The notes under the pieces are model-generated. The model saw only the letters and a list, made by a program, of their open reading frames with translations. It was not told the origin of the DNA and searched no databases. Both the position numbers and the translations under genes were made by a program. Positions 43,662-51,870 of a stretch of DNA of 64,000 bases are shown in pieces; the stretch's first letter is position 1; each line of letters opens with the position of its first letter. The stretch is from Myxococcales bacterium (GTDB lineage Bacteria; Myxococcota_A; Polyangia; Polyangiales; Polyangiaceae). Location: assembly GCA_004193285.1 (NCBI GenBank), contig SECP01000016.1, positions 1 through 64,000 on the forward strand, given 5' to 3'.

Positions 43662-44663
43662 CTTCACGTAGGCGCCGAAGGGGCTGCCGATGCGCACCAG
43701 CTCGTCCGCCACGAGCTCCGCCATTTGGGTCGCGCCCTTTTGGGTGAAGTGCGCTTTGTCGCCGTTGAGGTAGATCTGCTTGGCGGCTTCCTGCCCAACC
43801 TGGTTCAAAAGCTCGAGGCTGCGCGCGTTCAGGTCCGCAAGCGGTACGCTCTTCGCCTCAGCAAAGGCGTGCAGCACGGCGACGTACGGCCCCAAGCGAT
43901 TGTTGCCCGTTTTGCCCCCGCCCCACTCTTGCAGCGCCGAGGGGGTCACGACGATGAACGTCGCCTGCTTGGCTTGCACTTCCTTCGCCATGACCTCATA
44001 CCGCGCCTGAAAGGCGGGCGGATCCACGTGGCGGTCCTCGACCGAGCCGCTATCGTTCGCGCCGAAAGCGGCCATGACGTAGTCGCCCGCTTTCAGGTTC
44101 TTCATCACGTTCTTCCAGCGCCCCGTGTAAAACGACTCCACGCTGGCGCCCCCGATGGCCTGATTGTCGAGGCTCACCTTGCTGGACAAGAACCGTGGCA
44201 ACTCTTGCCCCCAGCCTTCTTGGGCCGAGCCCGCGGCGTACGTCATCACCGTCGAATCACCGGCGAGGTGCAAGGTCACGTTCGGTAGCGTGCTCGGATC
44301 CACACCCGTGCCGCCCGCGGAACCGCCACCCGCTCCGCCGCTCGCAGCGCCACTCGCGCCGCCGTTCGCGCCGCCGGCGACGCCCAGGGCGCCGGCTTGC
44401 CCGCCGTTGACGCTGCCGCCCTCCGCCGGCGCCCCGCCTCCGCTACCAGCGGTGGAGCCTCCACCTGCGCTGCTGCCCGCCGCGGCCGGGTTACCTCCGC
44501 CGCCCGCCGGTCCACTGCCGGCCGTGCTCGCACTTCCGCCGTTGCCCCCGATGCTTGCGCTGCCCGCCCCGCCGCTCGCTTCCCCTTCATCCGGCGCGGC
44601 GCCGCCCGAACAACCAAGCAAAGTTGCGACGAGCACGAAGCATCGGAAATGAAGCGGCTGCAC
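43659..44663 (-). CDS. Secreted SGNH hydrolase, rhamnogalacturonan acetylesterase-like
   Basis: About 334 residues. A signal peptide with lipobox (LLGC) and a 95-residue Gly/Ala/Ser linker lead to the SGNH domain: LAGDSTVM (block I Ser), AIGGASVES (block II Gly), FGANDSG (block III Asn) and GDKAHFTQKG (block V Asp-His). This is the rhamnogalacturonan acetylesterase pattern (GDSTxx and DxxH). It would deacetylate pectin. The GTG at 44663 begins the signal peptide; upstream is a 368-bp gap. Confidence 0.85.
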   Translation of the reverse strand: MQPLHFRCFVLVATLLGCSGGAAPDEGEASGGAGSASIGGNGGSASTAGSGPAGGGGNPAAAGSSAGGGSTAGSGGGAPAEGGSVNGGQAGALGVAGGANGGASGAASGGAGGGSAGGTGVDPSTLPNVTLHLAGDSTVMTYAAGSAQEGWGQELPRFLSSKVSLDNQAIGGASVESFYTGRWKNVMKNLKAGDYVMAAFGANDSGSVEDRHVDPPAFQARYEVMAKEVQAKQATFIVVTPSALQEWGGGKTGNNRLGPYVAVLHAFAEAKSVPLADLNARSLELLNQVGQEAAKQIYLNGDKAHFTQKGATQMAELVADELVRIGSPFGAYVK

Positions 44664-45031
44664 CAGTAACGGAAAGGGGCCGGCTATCGCTTTCCATGCC
44701 CGGAAAGAACGCTTGGAACGGCAGGGGCGTCGTCGTCGCTGGCCGACGTATGGAACGGTACAAAAATTGTTCAATCATTTCGCGACGCCGATGCCTCCTC
44801 GGGCAGATGTACCGAACCGTACATCCTCGCTCGAGACCGGCCGCTTCGGGGGCTGCCCAGACGCAGCCTGAATTGCAGAAGCTGCTGGGGCGGCCCTCGG
44901 TGCAAACGGGCGGGTGAGCGCACAGGCCTTCACGAAACCGGCCGCCGAGTAGCTTGGAATCAAGCAAAGATGGCGCTGCCATGTCCGGACCGAGGTGGGG
45001 TCGCGCGTTGATCACCTCAAGGAGAAACCTC
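44664..45031. other. 368-bp divergent intergenic region between SGNH esterase and DGPF gene
   Basis: No credible coding frame: the frames crossing it lack initiation context and family-like sequence. The region is locally AT-richer around 44755-44785 (ACAAAAATTGTTCAATCATTT), plausible promoter DNA. A palindrome at 44806-44825 is listed separately. AAGGAG at 45018-45023 serves the DGPF gene. Confidence 0.5.
44806..44825. promoter_or_regulatory. Palindrome GATGTAC-N6-GTACATC, possible operator
   Basis: A perfect 7-bp inverted repeat with a 6-bp spacer, about 140 bp upstream of the SGNH esterase start and 200 bp upstream of the DGPF gene. Its half-site geometry suits a dimeric HTH regulator. 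No regulator gene adjoins, apart from the ECF sigma factor. Confidence 0.4.
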
Positions 45032-45394
45032 ATGTCCAAATTCATCTTTCTGTTTCGAGGCGGCGGCATCACGGTTCAACCGCCTCCTCCACCCGCGGAG
45101 CTTGGGGCTCACTTGGCCAAGTGGACGCAGTGGGTTGGAGCGCTCATCAGCGAGGGAAAGGCCGACCCTGGTCCTCCGCCGCTCGATACCGGCGGCAAGA
45201 CTCTGCGCGGCTCCGCCAAGAGCCTGACGGACGGGCCGTTTGCCGAAGCCAAAGATCTCGTGTCGGGGCTGCTCGTCGTGTCCGCCGATTCGCTCGACGG
45301 CGCGGTGGAGCTCGCGCGCGGCTGCCCCATCTTCGAGTACGGCGGCTCGGTCGAAGTGCGGCCCTTCATGTCGCTCCCGCAGCACTCCAAGTGA
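45032..45394 (+). CDS. YciI/DGPF-domain protein (ECF42 partner)
   Basis: A 120-residue protein with the YCII-like ferredoxin fold: a first strand SKFIFLFRGGG, then LTDGPFAEAKDLVSGLLVV, which holds the DGPF motif, and a last strand YGGSVEVRPF. The ATG is chosen because AAGGAG lies eight bases upstream. Its TGA shares one base with the ATG of the sigma factor (TGATG). DGPF proteins are the standard neighbours and regulon members of ECF42-type sigma factors. Biochemical function not established. Confidence 0.9.
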   Translation: MSKFIFLFRGGGITVQPPPPPAELGAHLAKWTQWVGALISEGKADPGPPPLDTGGKTLRGSAKSLTDGPFAEAKDLVSGLLVVSADSLDGAVELARGCPIFEYGGSVEVRPFMSLPQHSK

Positions 45395-46638
45395 TGAGCA
45401 CGGGCGACGAGCACGCTCTGGCCGTCCTCTTCCGACAGGAGTCAGGGCGGCTCGTCGCCTACCTCACCCGTTTCTTTGGCGTGCAGCACCTGGATCTCGC
45501 CGAAGACGTTGCCCAGGAGACCCTCGTCGCAGCGCTCCAAGCGTGGACCCACGGTCTGCCGCCGGAACCCGCCGCGTGGCTCTTTCGAGTGGCCAAGAAC
45601 CGCGCGCGCGACGCGCTTCGGCGCCGCCAGGTGCGTCGAGGCAACGGCGAGGTCGAGCTGGACTCCGAGGAGCTCTCCATCCTGCCCGCAGAGAGGGACC
45701 CCGACGAAGACCTCCTCGCGATGATGTTTTGCTGTTGCCACCCGCGTCTCACCGACGACACGCAAACGATGCTCATCCTGCGCCTCGTTTGCGGCTTCGG
45801 GGCGGGCGAGGTGGCGCTGGCGTTCTTTTCGGAGCCCAGCGCGGTGGAGAAGCGCCTCGTGCGCGCGAAGAAAGTCGTCGCCGACGAGGGTCGCCTCTTC
45901 GATGCGGCGAGCGGGGCGGAGACGCGCGAGCGCAGAGCCGCCGTGATGCAAGCCATCTACCTCATGTTCGACGCTGGCTACCACAGCGCGGTCGCCCCCG
46001 AGGTGGTGCGCCTGGACGTGGCCGCCGAGGCCATCCGGCTCGCGGAGCTGCTCGCGGCGTCGCGCTGGACGACAGGACCGGACGCGCACGCGTTGGCCGC
46101 GCTCACCTGCCTGCACGGCGCGCGCCTTCCTGCGCGTCTTTCCGCCAACGCTCTTCGCCCGCTCGAAGCTCAGGACCGAGCGAGCTGGGACGCGTCGCTC
46201 CTGGCACGTGGAATGAGCCACCTTGCTGCTTCCGCGAGCGGCTCCGAGCTCACTGCGCTGCACCTCGAGGCCGGCATCGCCGCGCAGCACGCCGTGGCTT
46301 CGTCCGTCGAGACGACCGACTGGGCGGAGATCGCGCGACTGTACGACCTGCTCCACGCTCGGAAGCCAACGCCGGTCGTAGCGCTCAGCCGCGCCATCGC
46401 CCGCTCCCGCGTGTTTGGCCCACGCCAGGGCATCCTCGAGGTGCTCGCGATCGAAGGCGGCGAGCGCCTCAACGACTACCCCTTCTACTGGGCCACCCTC
46501 GGCGACCTCGCCCTTCGCGACGGCGACCGAGCGCAAGCCCAAAAATGGCTCTCGCGTGGCCTCTCGGTCGCCCGCACCGAGCTCGAGCGCGAAGTCTTCC
46601 TCCGCCGCCTGAACGACTGCGCCTCGCCGATGTCTTGA
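45394..46638 (+). CDS. ECF42-type RNA polymerase sigma factor with C-terminal DUF6596/TPR extension
   Basis: A 414-residue protein, far longer than classic ECF sigmas. Residues 5-75 are sigma region 2 (LAEDVAQETLVAALQAW), 105-165 region 4 (LILRLVCGFGAGEVALAFF), and the remaining 240 residues are the helical DUF6596/TPR-like extension that in ECF42 proteins is needed for activity instead of an anti-sigma factor. AVMQAIYLMFDAGYHS opens that extension. Start overlaps the DGPF stop. It probably activates its own DGPF operon. Confidence 0.92.
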   Translation: MSTGDEHALAVLFRQESGRLVAYLTRFFGVQHLDLAEDVAQETLVAALQAWTHGLPPEPAAWLFRVAKNRARDALRRRQVRRGNGEVELDSEELSILPAERDPDEDLLAMMFCCCHPRLTDDTQTMLILRLVCGFGAGEVALAFFSEPSAVEKRLVRAKKVVADEGRLFDAASGAETRERRAAVMQAIYLMFDAGYHSAVAPEVVRLDVAAEAIRLAELLAASRWTTGPDAHALAALTCLHGARLPARLSANALRPLEAQDRASWDASLLARGMSHLAASASGSELTALHLEAGIAAQHAVASSVETTDWAEIARLYDLLHARKPTPVVALSRAIARSRVFGPRQGILEVLAIEGGERLNDYPFYWATLGDLALRDGDRAQAQKWLSRGLSVARTELEREVFLRRLNDCASPMS

Positions 46639-46692
46639 CCGCCGTCGAGCGGCGAGATGCAAGCCAACGCGAGCACGCCGCCAAGACCGGAA

Positions 46693-47052
46693 TCAGCCCG
46701 GCTTTCGGAGGATGCTCGCCATCTTTTTTCCCTTGGCGAGCTCGTCGACCAGCTTGTCCAGGTAGCGGATCTTCTGCATCAATGAGTCCTCCACCGCTTC
46801 CACGCGGACGCCGCACACCACGCCTGTGATGAGCCCCGCGTTGGGGTTCATCCGCGGCGCCTTCGCGAAGAAGGTTTCGAAGTCCACCTTGTCGTCCAGC
46901 ACGCGCTGGAGACGTGCGCCCTTGTAGCCGGTGAGCCAGCCAATGACTTCGTCCACCTCTTCTTTCGTTCGGCCCTTCTTCTCTACCTTCTGCACGTACA
47001 GCGGATAAACGCTGGCGAAGGACATGGTGTAGATGCGCGGCTTCTTGTCCAT
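46693..47052 (-). CDS. DUF2200 family protein
   Basis: A 119-residue cytoplasmic protein. [19 protein letters not shown] and [14 protein letters not shown], with a later [20 protein letters not shown], are the conserved DUF2200 sequence. The family is widespread in bacteria with no established function. It converges with the sigma factor gene (54 bp apart) and starts at an ATG 175 bp from the divergent beta-helix gene. Confidence 0.92.
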   Translation of the reverse strand: MDKKPRIYTMSFASVYPLYVQKVEKKGRTKEEVDEVIGWLTGYKGARLQRVLDDKVDFETFFAKAPRMNPNAGLITGVVCGVRVEAVEDSLMQKIRYLDKLVDELAKGKKMASILRKPG

Positions 47053-47227
47053 GACCGGGCCAAAAGCTTAGCCCCATGACCGATCGGTAGCACCTCCGAC
47101 GGCGGCGAATTGACTGCCGCCTGGCGCCGCGGACGGCCGGCGCTACGTGCCGTGGGGCGAACCTCCGAGCGTCCACATTTTCGCATCCCACATTGCGGGC
47201 CGCGTTCGAAACGCCGTAACTTCGGGG

Positions 47228-48868
47228 ATGGCCAGAGTCATTCAGAGCGTTCTGCTGGCGGGGTCGTTCTTGCTCGGCGCGGTGTCGAGCGCCGCCGCCG
47301 CTACTGTCGAATTAATGCCGGGCGATGACGTCGAGGGGGCGATCAACGCCGCCATGCCCGGCGACGAGATCGTGCTCGCGGGCGGGACTTACGAGCTGAC
47401 CGAGCGCTTCGGAATCAGCGTAGCGGGGACGCTCGATGCGCCGATCGTGGTTCGCGCGAAGGCGGGCGAAAAGCCCAACCTCCACCGCCAGGGTACTGAT
47501 CAGAACACGATCGACGTCGATGAGGCGATGCACGTCGTCTTTCGCGGCTTGGAGATCTCGGGCGGCTCACGGGGCCTGCGCTTGGTCGACGCCAGCTTCG
47601 TCACCATCGAGGATTGCGAGATCCATGGTACGGCCGACGTGGCGCTGAGCGCGAACAGTGGCGGCGATTACGAAGGGCTGCGCATCCTGCGCAACCACAT
47701 TCACGACACGGACGGCACGGGCGAAGGCATGTATCTCGGATGCAACGAGGATGCCTGTCGCATGTTCGACAGCCTGATTGAGGGCAACTACGTGCACCAC
47801 ACCAACGGTCCGACCGTCGTGCAGGGTGACGGCATCGAGATCAAGGAAGGTAGCTACAACAACATCGTCCGCGACAACGTGATCCACGACACGAACTATC
47901 CTTGCATCCTGAGCTACAGCACGGTCGGCAACGGCGCGCCCAACGTCATCGAGCGAAACGTGCTTTGGAACTGCGGCGATCACGCGATTCAGTCCGCTGC
48001 GGACGCGGTCATTCGCAACAACATCATTCTGGGGTCCGCCGCCGACGGCATCGCCATGCAGCCGCATCAATCGGGCGCGCCCGCGAACCTGATCGTCGTC
48101 CACAATACCGTGCTGAAAGCGACGAAGGACGCGATCAGCGCGCGCGGCATCACCGGCTCTGTGGTGATTGCCAATAACGCGGTCTACGCCATGACTGGCA
48201 GCGCCATCAGCGTCGGCGGGGAGCTTGGCCAACTGACGCTGGCCGGGAACTACGGCGTGGGCGCTTTCGCCGGAACGAGCGACGAGCTCGATGGCAGCGG
48301 CGACATCGCAGTAGACTTCGTGGCCGCGAGCTTCAGTGGCGCGCTGCCCCAGCGACGTCTTTCCTGCGCCGGGTTCCGGGCTGATCGGGGCTGGCAACGT
48401 GGCGCACCTGGCCATGGACGATTTCAACGGCACGCCGCGTGATGGCGTCGCCGACGTGGGAGCCTACGCGTTCGACGCCTCCGGGAATCCCGGCTGGCCT
48501 CTCGGCGCTGGGCCAAGGGCAAGACGCCCGTGACCGGCTCCGGGGGTTCGGCGGGCGCGGAGGCGGGGACCGGCGGCGGACCGAGCGGCGGCGCGGGCGT
48601 CGGCGGCACGCGTGCCAGCGGGGGCACTGGCGGGACGCAGGCAATCGCTGGCGATGGCCATTCGAGCGCCGGTGGCGGCGTGGACGGCGCGATGCCATCG
48701 GGCGATGAAGGCGGCTGCGGTTGCCGTGTAGAGGGCGGGGGACGCGCGCCAAGCTTGCCTTGGCTTGCAGGCCTGATGCTCGTCGGCCTCACGGTTGAAC
48801 GACGGCGGCGTTCGGGTCGGCGTCAAACAGCGAACTGGCCTTTGGCAGCCGTTCAAGCAACCAGGTAG
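47228..48868 (+). pseudogene. Right-handed parallel beta-helix protein (pectate-lyase-like) with MYXO-CTERM-like tail, interrupted by two compensating frameshifts
   Basis: Starting at the ATG at 47228, a signal peptide (about 24 residues) leads to repeated beta-helix coils such as IVRDNVIHDTNYPCIL and VIRNNIILGSAADGIA, a pectate-lyase/NosD-like fold. The frame ends at 48442 with unrelated residues. Between about 48351 and 48513 the expected ending (FPAPGSGLIGAGNVAHLAMD, then VADVGAYAFDASG) is in another frame. From 48514 the original frame resumes with a Gly-rich linker and a C-terminus with GGCGC, a hydrophobic helix and RRRRSGRR, a MYXO-CTERM-like sorting signal. One extra C in CCCC at 48347-48350 and one lost base near 48511-48514 explain it. 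Pseudogene or sequencing errors. Confidence 0.75.
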
Positions 48869-48931
48869 CTCGCGGTGTGTTGCGCCCCCGCGCAACTAGA
48901 AACGATAGCGCGGTGAGTTGCGACAAACCCG

Positions 48932-49972
48932 CTAGTCTCCGTTGCACGGTGCGCTTCTCGCCTGCGGTTGCGCTTCGGCGCCCATGAGGGCCCCATGCAT
49001 TTCTAGCAACTCTGCGCGGGAGCTGAGGCCGAGCTTGCGCAAGGCCGAGCGAGCGATTTCGGAGGTGGTGCTCTCGGCGCGGCCCAGCTCGTAGGCACAC
49101 AGCTTCACGGAGTGCCCGAGGGCGAGGAGTGCCACGACCTTCTGCTCCTGTTCGCTGAGCGCTCGGTGCTTACGGGCGCGGGGCGGGTTTTGGCGTGCTA
49201 CCAGGACCCGGCGGCCGTCCGATTCGAAGCGCTCGATGAGGGACCAGCGGCCGTCAACGAGCGCGCGCCAAAGCCCGAGAGCTTCGTCGGGGGAGGCGCC
49301 TTGGCCGCGGCAGCGAGCGCGGTCCATCCGCCTCGCCGCCTCGCGCAGGGCGCGCTGAGCGTCCGGGTCGCGGGCGTCACGCTCCGCGTGCAGGAGCGTT
49401 CCGTCCCCGGTTAGAACCGCGTCTGCCTCGGAGAGTAACTGGTCCGACGACGAGCCGGCATCCAAGCCGCCACGTAGCCGCCTTGCGGAAGCCAGGTGGG
49501 CGGAGATGCGCTCGAGCGCCTGGCGAGTACCACGTGACAAGCGCTTGGCCTCTCGCTGCAAGAAGACGAGCGCGCAACCTCGCCCCCCGGGATCCATGCC
49601 GAGCGACAAGGTGATCTCCTGGATGCCGCTTCGCACGCATTCGCGGTATCCCGCATCGTCCTGGCGCCCGGCGAGGATCTGGCGAACGTTGCGCACGGCG
49701 CCACCCAGGTAGATGGAACGGATCGTGGAGCGGTCCGCCTGGGTGTGGGCGCGTACCAAAAGCTCTGCCCAAAAAGGCTCGCTGGCGATGTCGTTGACGC
49801 GAAACCTGCCCTCCGGCGTCACGTCGAACGTGTATGCCTGAACAGCCACGTGATCCTCGAACGCGCTCTCCGCCGCGCGCCGGATCGACTCGAGCCAGGC
49901 CGCGGTCGGTACTTCTACGTCGTACGCGTGCTCGACGACCTCAAGGACCGGCTCCGTCCTGAGCAGCTCCAT
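48932..49972 (-). CDS. LuxR-type HTH transcriptional regulator (large)
   Basis: A 346-residue protein with a C-terminal LuxR HTH (ALSEQEQKVVALLALGHSVK, then ESTTSEIARSALRKLGLSSR). The N-terminal 270 residues are probably ligand- or partner-binding, but no PAS, GAF or receiver motif is evident. The ATG lies 1 bp after the TGA of the shorter LuxR gene, so they are coupled. The two proteins share a common pattern over the last 100 residues (W..L..G.W....R....R.vLvA..NP, then HTH), suggesting tandem duplication. They are downstream of the prenyl-indole genes and may regulate them. Confidence 0.85.
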   Translation of the reverse strand: MELLRTEPVLEVVEHAYDVEVPTAAWLESIRRAAESAFEDHVAVQAYTFDVTPEGRFRVNDIASEPFWAELLVRAHTQADRSTIRSIYLGGAVRNVRQILAGRQDDAGYRECVRSGIQEITLSLGMDPGGRGCALVFLQREAKRLSRGTRQALERISAHLASARRLRGGLDAGSSSDQLLSEADAVLTGDGTLLHAERDARDPDAQRALREAARRMDRARCRGQGASPDEALGLWRALVDGRWSLIERFESDGRRVLVARQNPPRARKHRALSEQEQKVVALLALGHSVKLCAYELGRAESTTSEIARSALRKLGLSSRAELLEMHGALMGAEAQPQARSAPCNGD

Positions 49973-49973
49973 C

Positions 49974-50351
49974 TCAAACGCCCACCTCGGCGCGGGAGCC
50001 GCCGATCAGCGCGAGTAGCTCGTGCTTGGAAGAAACACCGAGCTTGCCGTAGATGCGAGCCACCTGGTTCGAGACGGTACGTTCCGACACGCGGCGGCGA
50101 CACGCCAGCTGACGTGGCGAAAGCCCTTCGATCAGCCCCTCCGCCACTTCGAGCTCGGCCGCCGTCAACGCCGCGAAGCCCGAAGGACGTCTCAACGGAT
50201 AGCCGACCACCAAGAGCGGCTCGCCGGCGACTTCGAGGGGCGAGATGTTGACGGCCATGGCGATCGCTTGCCACAAGCAACCACGCTCGCGCCAGGTCGT
50301 CAACGGCGGCTCGGGAGTGCATCCTTCACGCGAGCCCCGCCGCGCCGTCAT
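49974..50351 (-). CDS. Short LuxR-type HTH regulator
   Basis: A 125-residue protein consisting almost only of the LuxR HTH (FAALTAAELEVAEGLIEGLS, then RVSERTVSNQVARIYGKLGV) with a short N-terminal beta segment that resembles the corresponding part of the longer LuxR protein encoded next. It lacks the large N-terminal domain and could be a truncated paralogue or a co-regulator. Coupled to the large LuxR gene (1 bp apart). It follows the tryptophanase gene by 94 bp on the same strand, possibly in the same transcript. Confidence 0.75.
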   Translation of the reverse strand: MTARRGSREGCTPEPPLTTWRERGCLWQAIAMAVNISPLEVAGEPLLVVGYPLRRPSGFAALTAAELEVAEGLIEGLSPRQLACRRRVSERTVSNQVARIYGKLGVSSKHELLALIGGSRAEVGV

Positions 50352-50445
50352 TTTTTCATGCTTGGGTCGCGCCGGCTTCGTCCTGCTAACACCGAGGAAT
50401 TACTCAGGCGTGTTCACGTCGGTTGAAAAATGTCACGCCGGTGGC

Positions 50446-51870
50446 TCAAAGCGGCTCGAAACGTGCGAAAAAATGGCCCAGAACCTCGGGCTCCGACACG
50501 ACACGATAGCCCTTGTTTCGACTAGCCAGTTGTTTCACCCGTGCCATGACGCTGACGACATACTCCAGGTGGCTCTTGGTGTAGACGCGTCGAGGCAGCG
50601 CGAAGCGAGCGAATTGAAACAGGCGCTCCGTGATCTCACCGTCCGGCAGACTTACGGTTCGGAGATGAAACGGAATGGCGCCCACGCGGACGCCGCCCTC
50701 GCGATACATGTCGGCAGCCAATGCTACGCCAGGGAGCTCGGCTGGGGTGAGGTGAGGGTACACTGACTCCAGCTGAACGAAGACACCCGACCCGCCCACC
50801 GGCTTGCTCACCTTGATGCCAGCCACGGCTTCCAGCCGCTCGCCGAAATGGGCCAAGAGCCGCGCTCGGTGCGCCAGGTACTGCTCGTCCATCCCCTCTT
50901 TCAAGCCTACCGCGACGGCTTCGAGATCACGACGCGCCAGCCCCCCATAACTGGGGAATCCCTCGTACAGCACGAGCTTTTCTTGGCAGCGTCGCGCCAT
51001 CGCCTCGTCCTGCAAAGCGATGAACCCGCCGATGTTCACCAGCGCGTCCTTCTTTGCGCTCATCCAGCAGCCTTCACCGTAGCTGAGCATTTCTCGGACG
51101 ATTTGCGGGATGGTCGCGTTCTCGTAGCCGCGCTCGCGCGTTTTGATGAAGTAGGCGTTCTCCGACATGCGTGACGCGTCGAAGTAGACGGGGATGCCGC
51201 GGGCGTCGGCCAGCGCCTTCACCCCGCGAATGTTCTCCATCGAGACGGGCGAGGAGCACGCCAGGTTGTTGGTGATGGTGATCGACACGAACGCCACGTG
51301 TTGGTGGTACCGCTCGAGTGCCACCGCCAACTTAGCGAGGTCGAAGTTGCCTTTGAAAGGCGCTCGCTCGTCGAAGTCCCACAGCGCGTCACCTACCAAG
51401 TCGATTGGCTTACCCTGCCGGCGCTCGATGTGGGCGCGCGTCGTGTCGAAATGGGCATTGGAAAGCACGAGCTGGCTAGGTGACACCAGCAGCTCCATCA
51501 GAATGTTTTCCGCCCCCCGCCCTTGATGGGTCGGAATGACGTGCGGATAGCCGGTGACGTCGCGCACGCTGCGCTCGAAGCTGCCAAAGCTCCTGGAACG
51601 TACGTAGGCTTCGTCCCCGCGCATCAACGCGGCCCACTGCTCGTCGCTCATCGCGGCGGTCCCGCTATCGGTTCCCAGGTCTATGAACACATCGCTGGAT
51701 TCCAGGTAAAAGACCGAGTTGCCCGCGTCGCTCAGCAAGCGTTCGCGTTCGCCCCGGCTCCGCATTTGCAACCGCTCCACCACCTTGATGCGGTACGGCT
51801 CGGCCAGCGTGGCGGCCATGAGATCCAGGTCCGCTGCTCGTTCGTGCTCCGCGCTCACGCCAGGCTTCAC
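50446..51870 (-). CDS. tnaA: Tryptophanase (tryptophan indole-lyase)
   Basis: A 474-residue PLP enzyme of the beta-eliminating lyase family. MSAKKDALVNIGG near 270-282 holds the PLP lysine (Lys274). Tyrosine phenol-lyase and tryptophanase are close relatives, told apart by two residues: tryptophanase has Asp in FDTT and His near the C-terminus, where phenol-lyase has Thr and Phe. Here Asp142 (HFDTTRAH) and His466 (VLGHFFARF) are both of the tryptophanase type. It should split tryptophan, perhaps a prenylated one, into indole, pyruvate and ammonia. The GTG start overlaps the TGA of the prenyltransferase-oxidase gene. Confidence 0.88.
   Translation of the reverse strand: MKPGVSAEHERAADLDLMAATLAEPYRIKVVERLQMRSRGERERLLSDAGNSVFYLESSDVFIDLGTDSGTAAMSDEQWAALMRGDEAYVRSRSFGSFERSVRDVTGYPHVIPTHQGRGAENILMELLVSPSQLVLSNAHFDTTRAHIERRQGKPIDLVGDALWDFDERAPFKGNFDLAKLAVALERYHQHVAFVSITITNNLACSSPVSMENIRGVKALADARGIPVYFDASRMSENAYFIKTRERGYENATIPQIVREMLSYGEGCWMSAKKDALVNIGGFIALQDEAMARRCQEKLVLYEGFPSYGGLARRDLEAVAVGLKEGMDEQYLAHRARLLAHFGERLEAVAGIKVSKPVGGSGVFVQLESVYPHLTPAELPGVALAADMYREGGVRVGAIPFHLRTVSLPDGEITERLFQFARFALPRRVYTKSHLEYVVSVMARVKQLASRNKGYRVVSEPEVLGHFFARFEPL

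Noticed and set aside
46640..46660. Short CGCCG / CGGCG hairpin after the sigma factor gene
   Set aside because: Five-pair GC stems are frequent by chance in this sequence, and no T-tract follows.
50446..51870. Annotation as tyrosine phenol-lyase
   Set aside because: General similarity is high, but Asp142 and His466 are the tryptophanase residues at the two positions that separate the enzymes.
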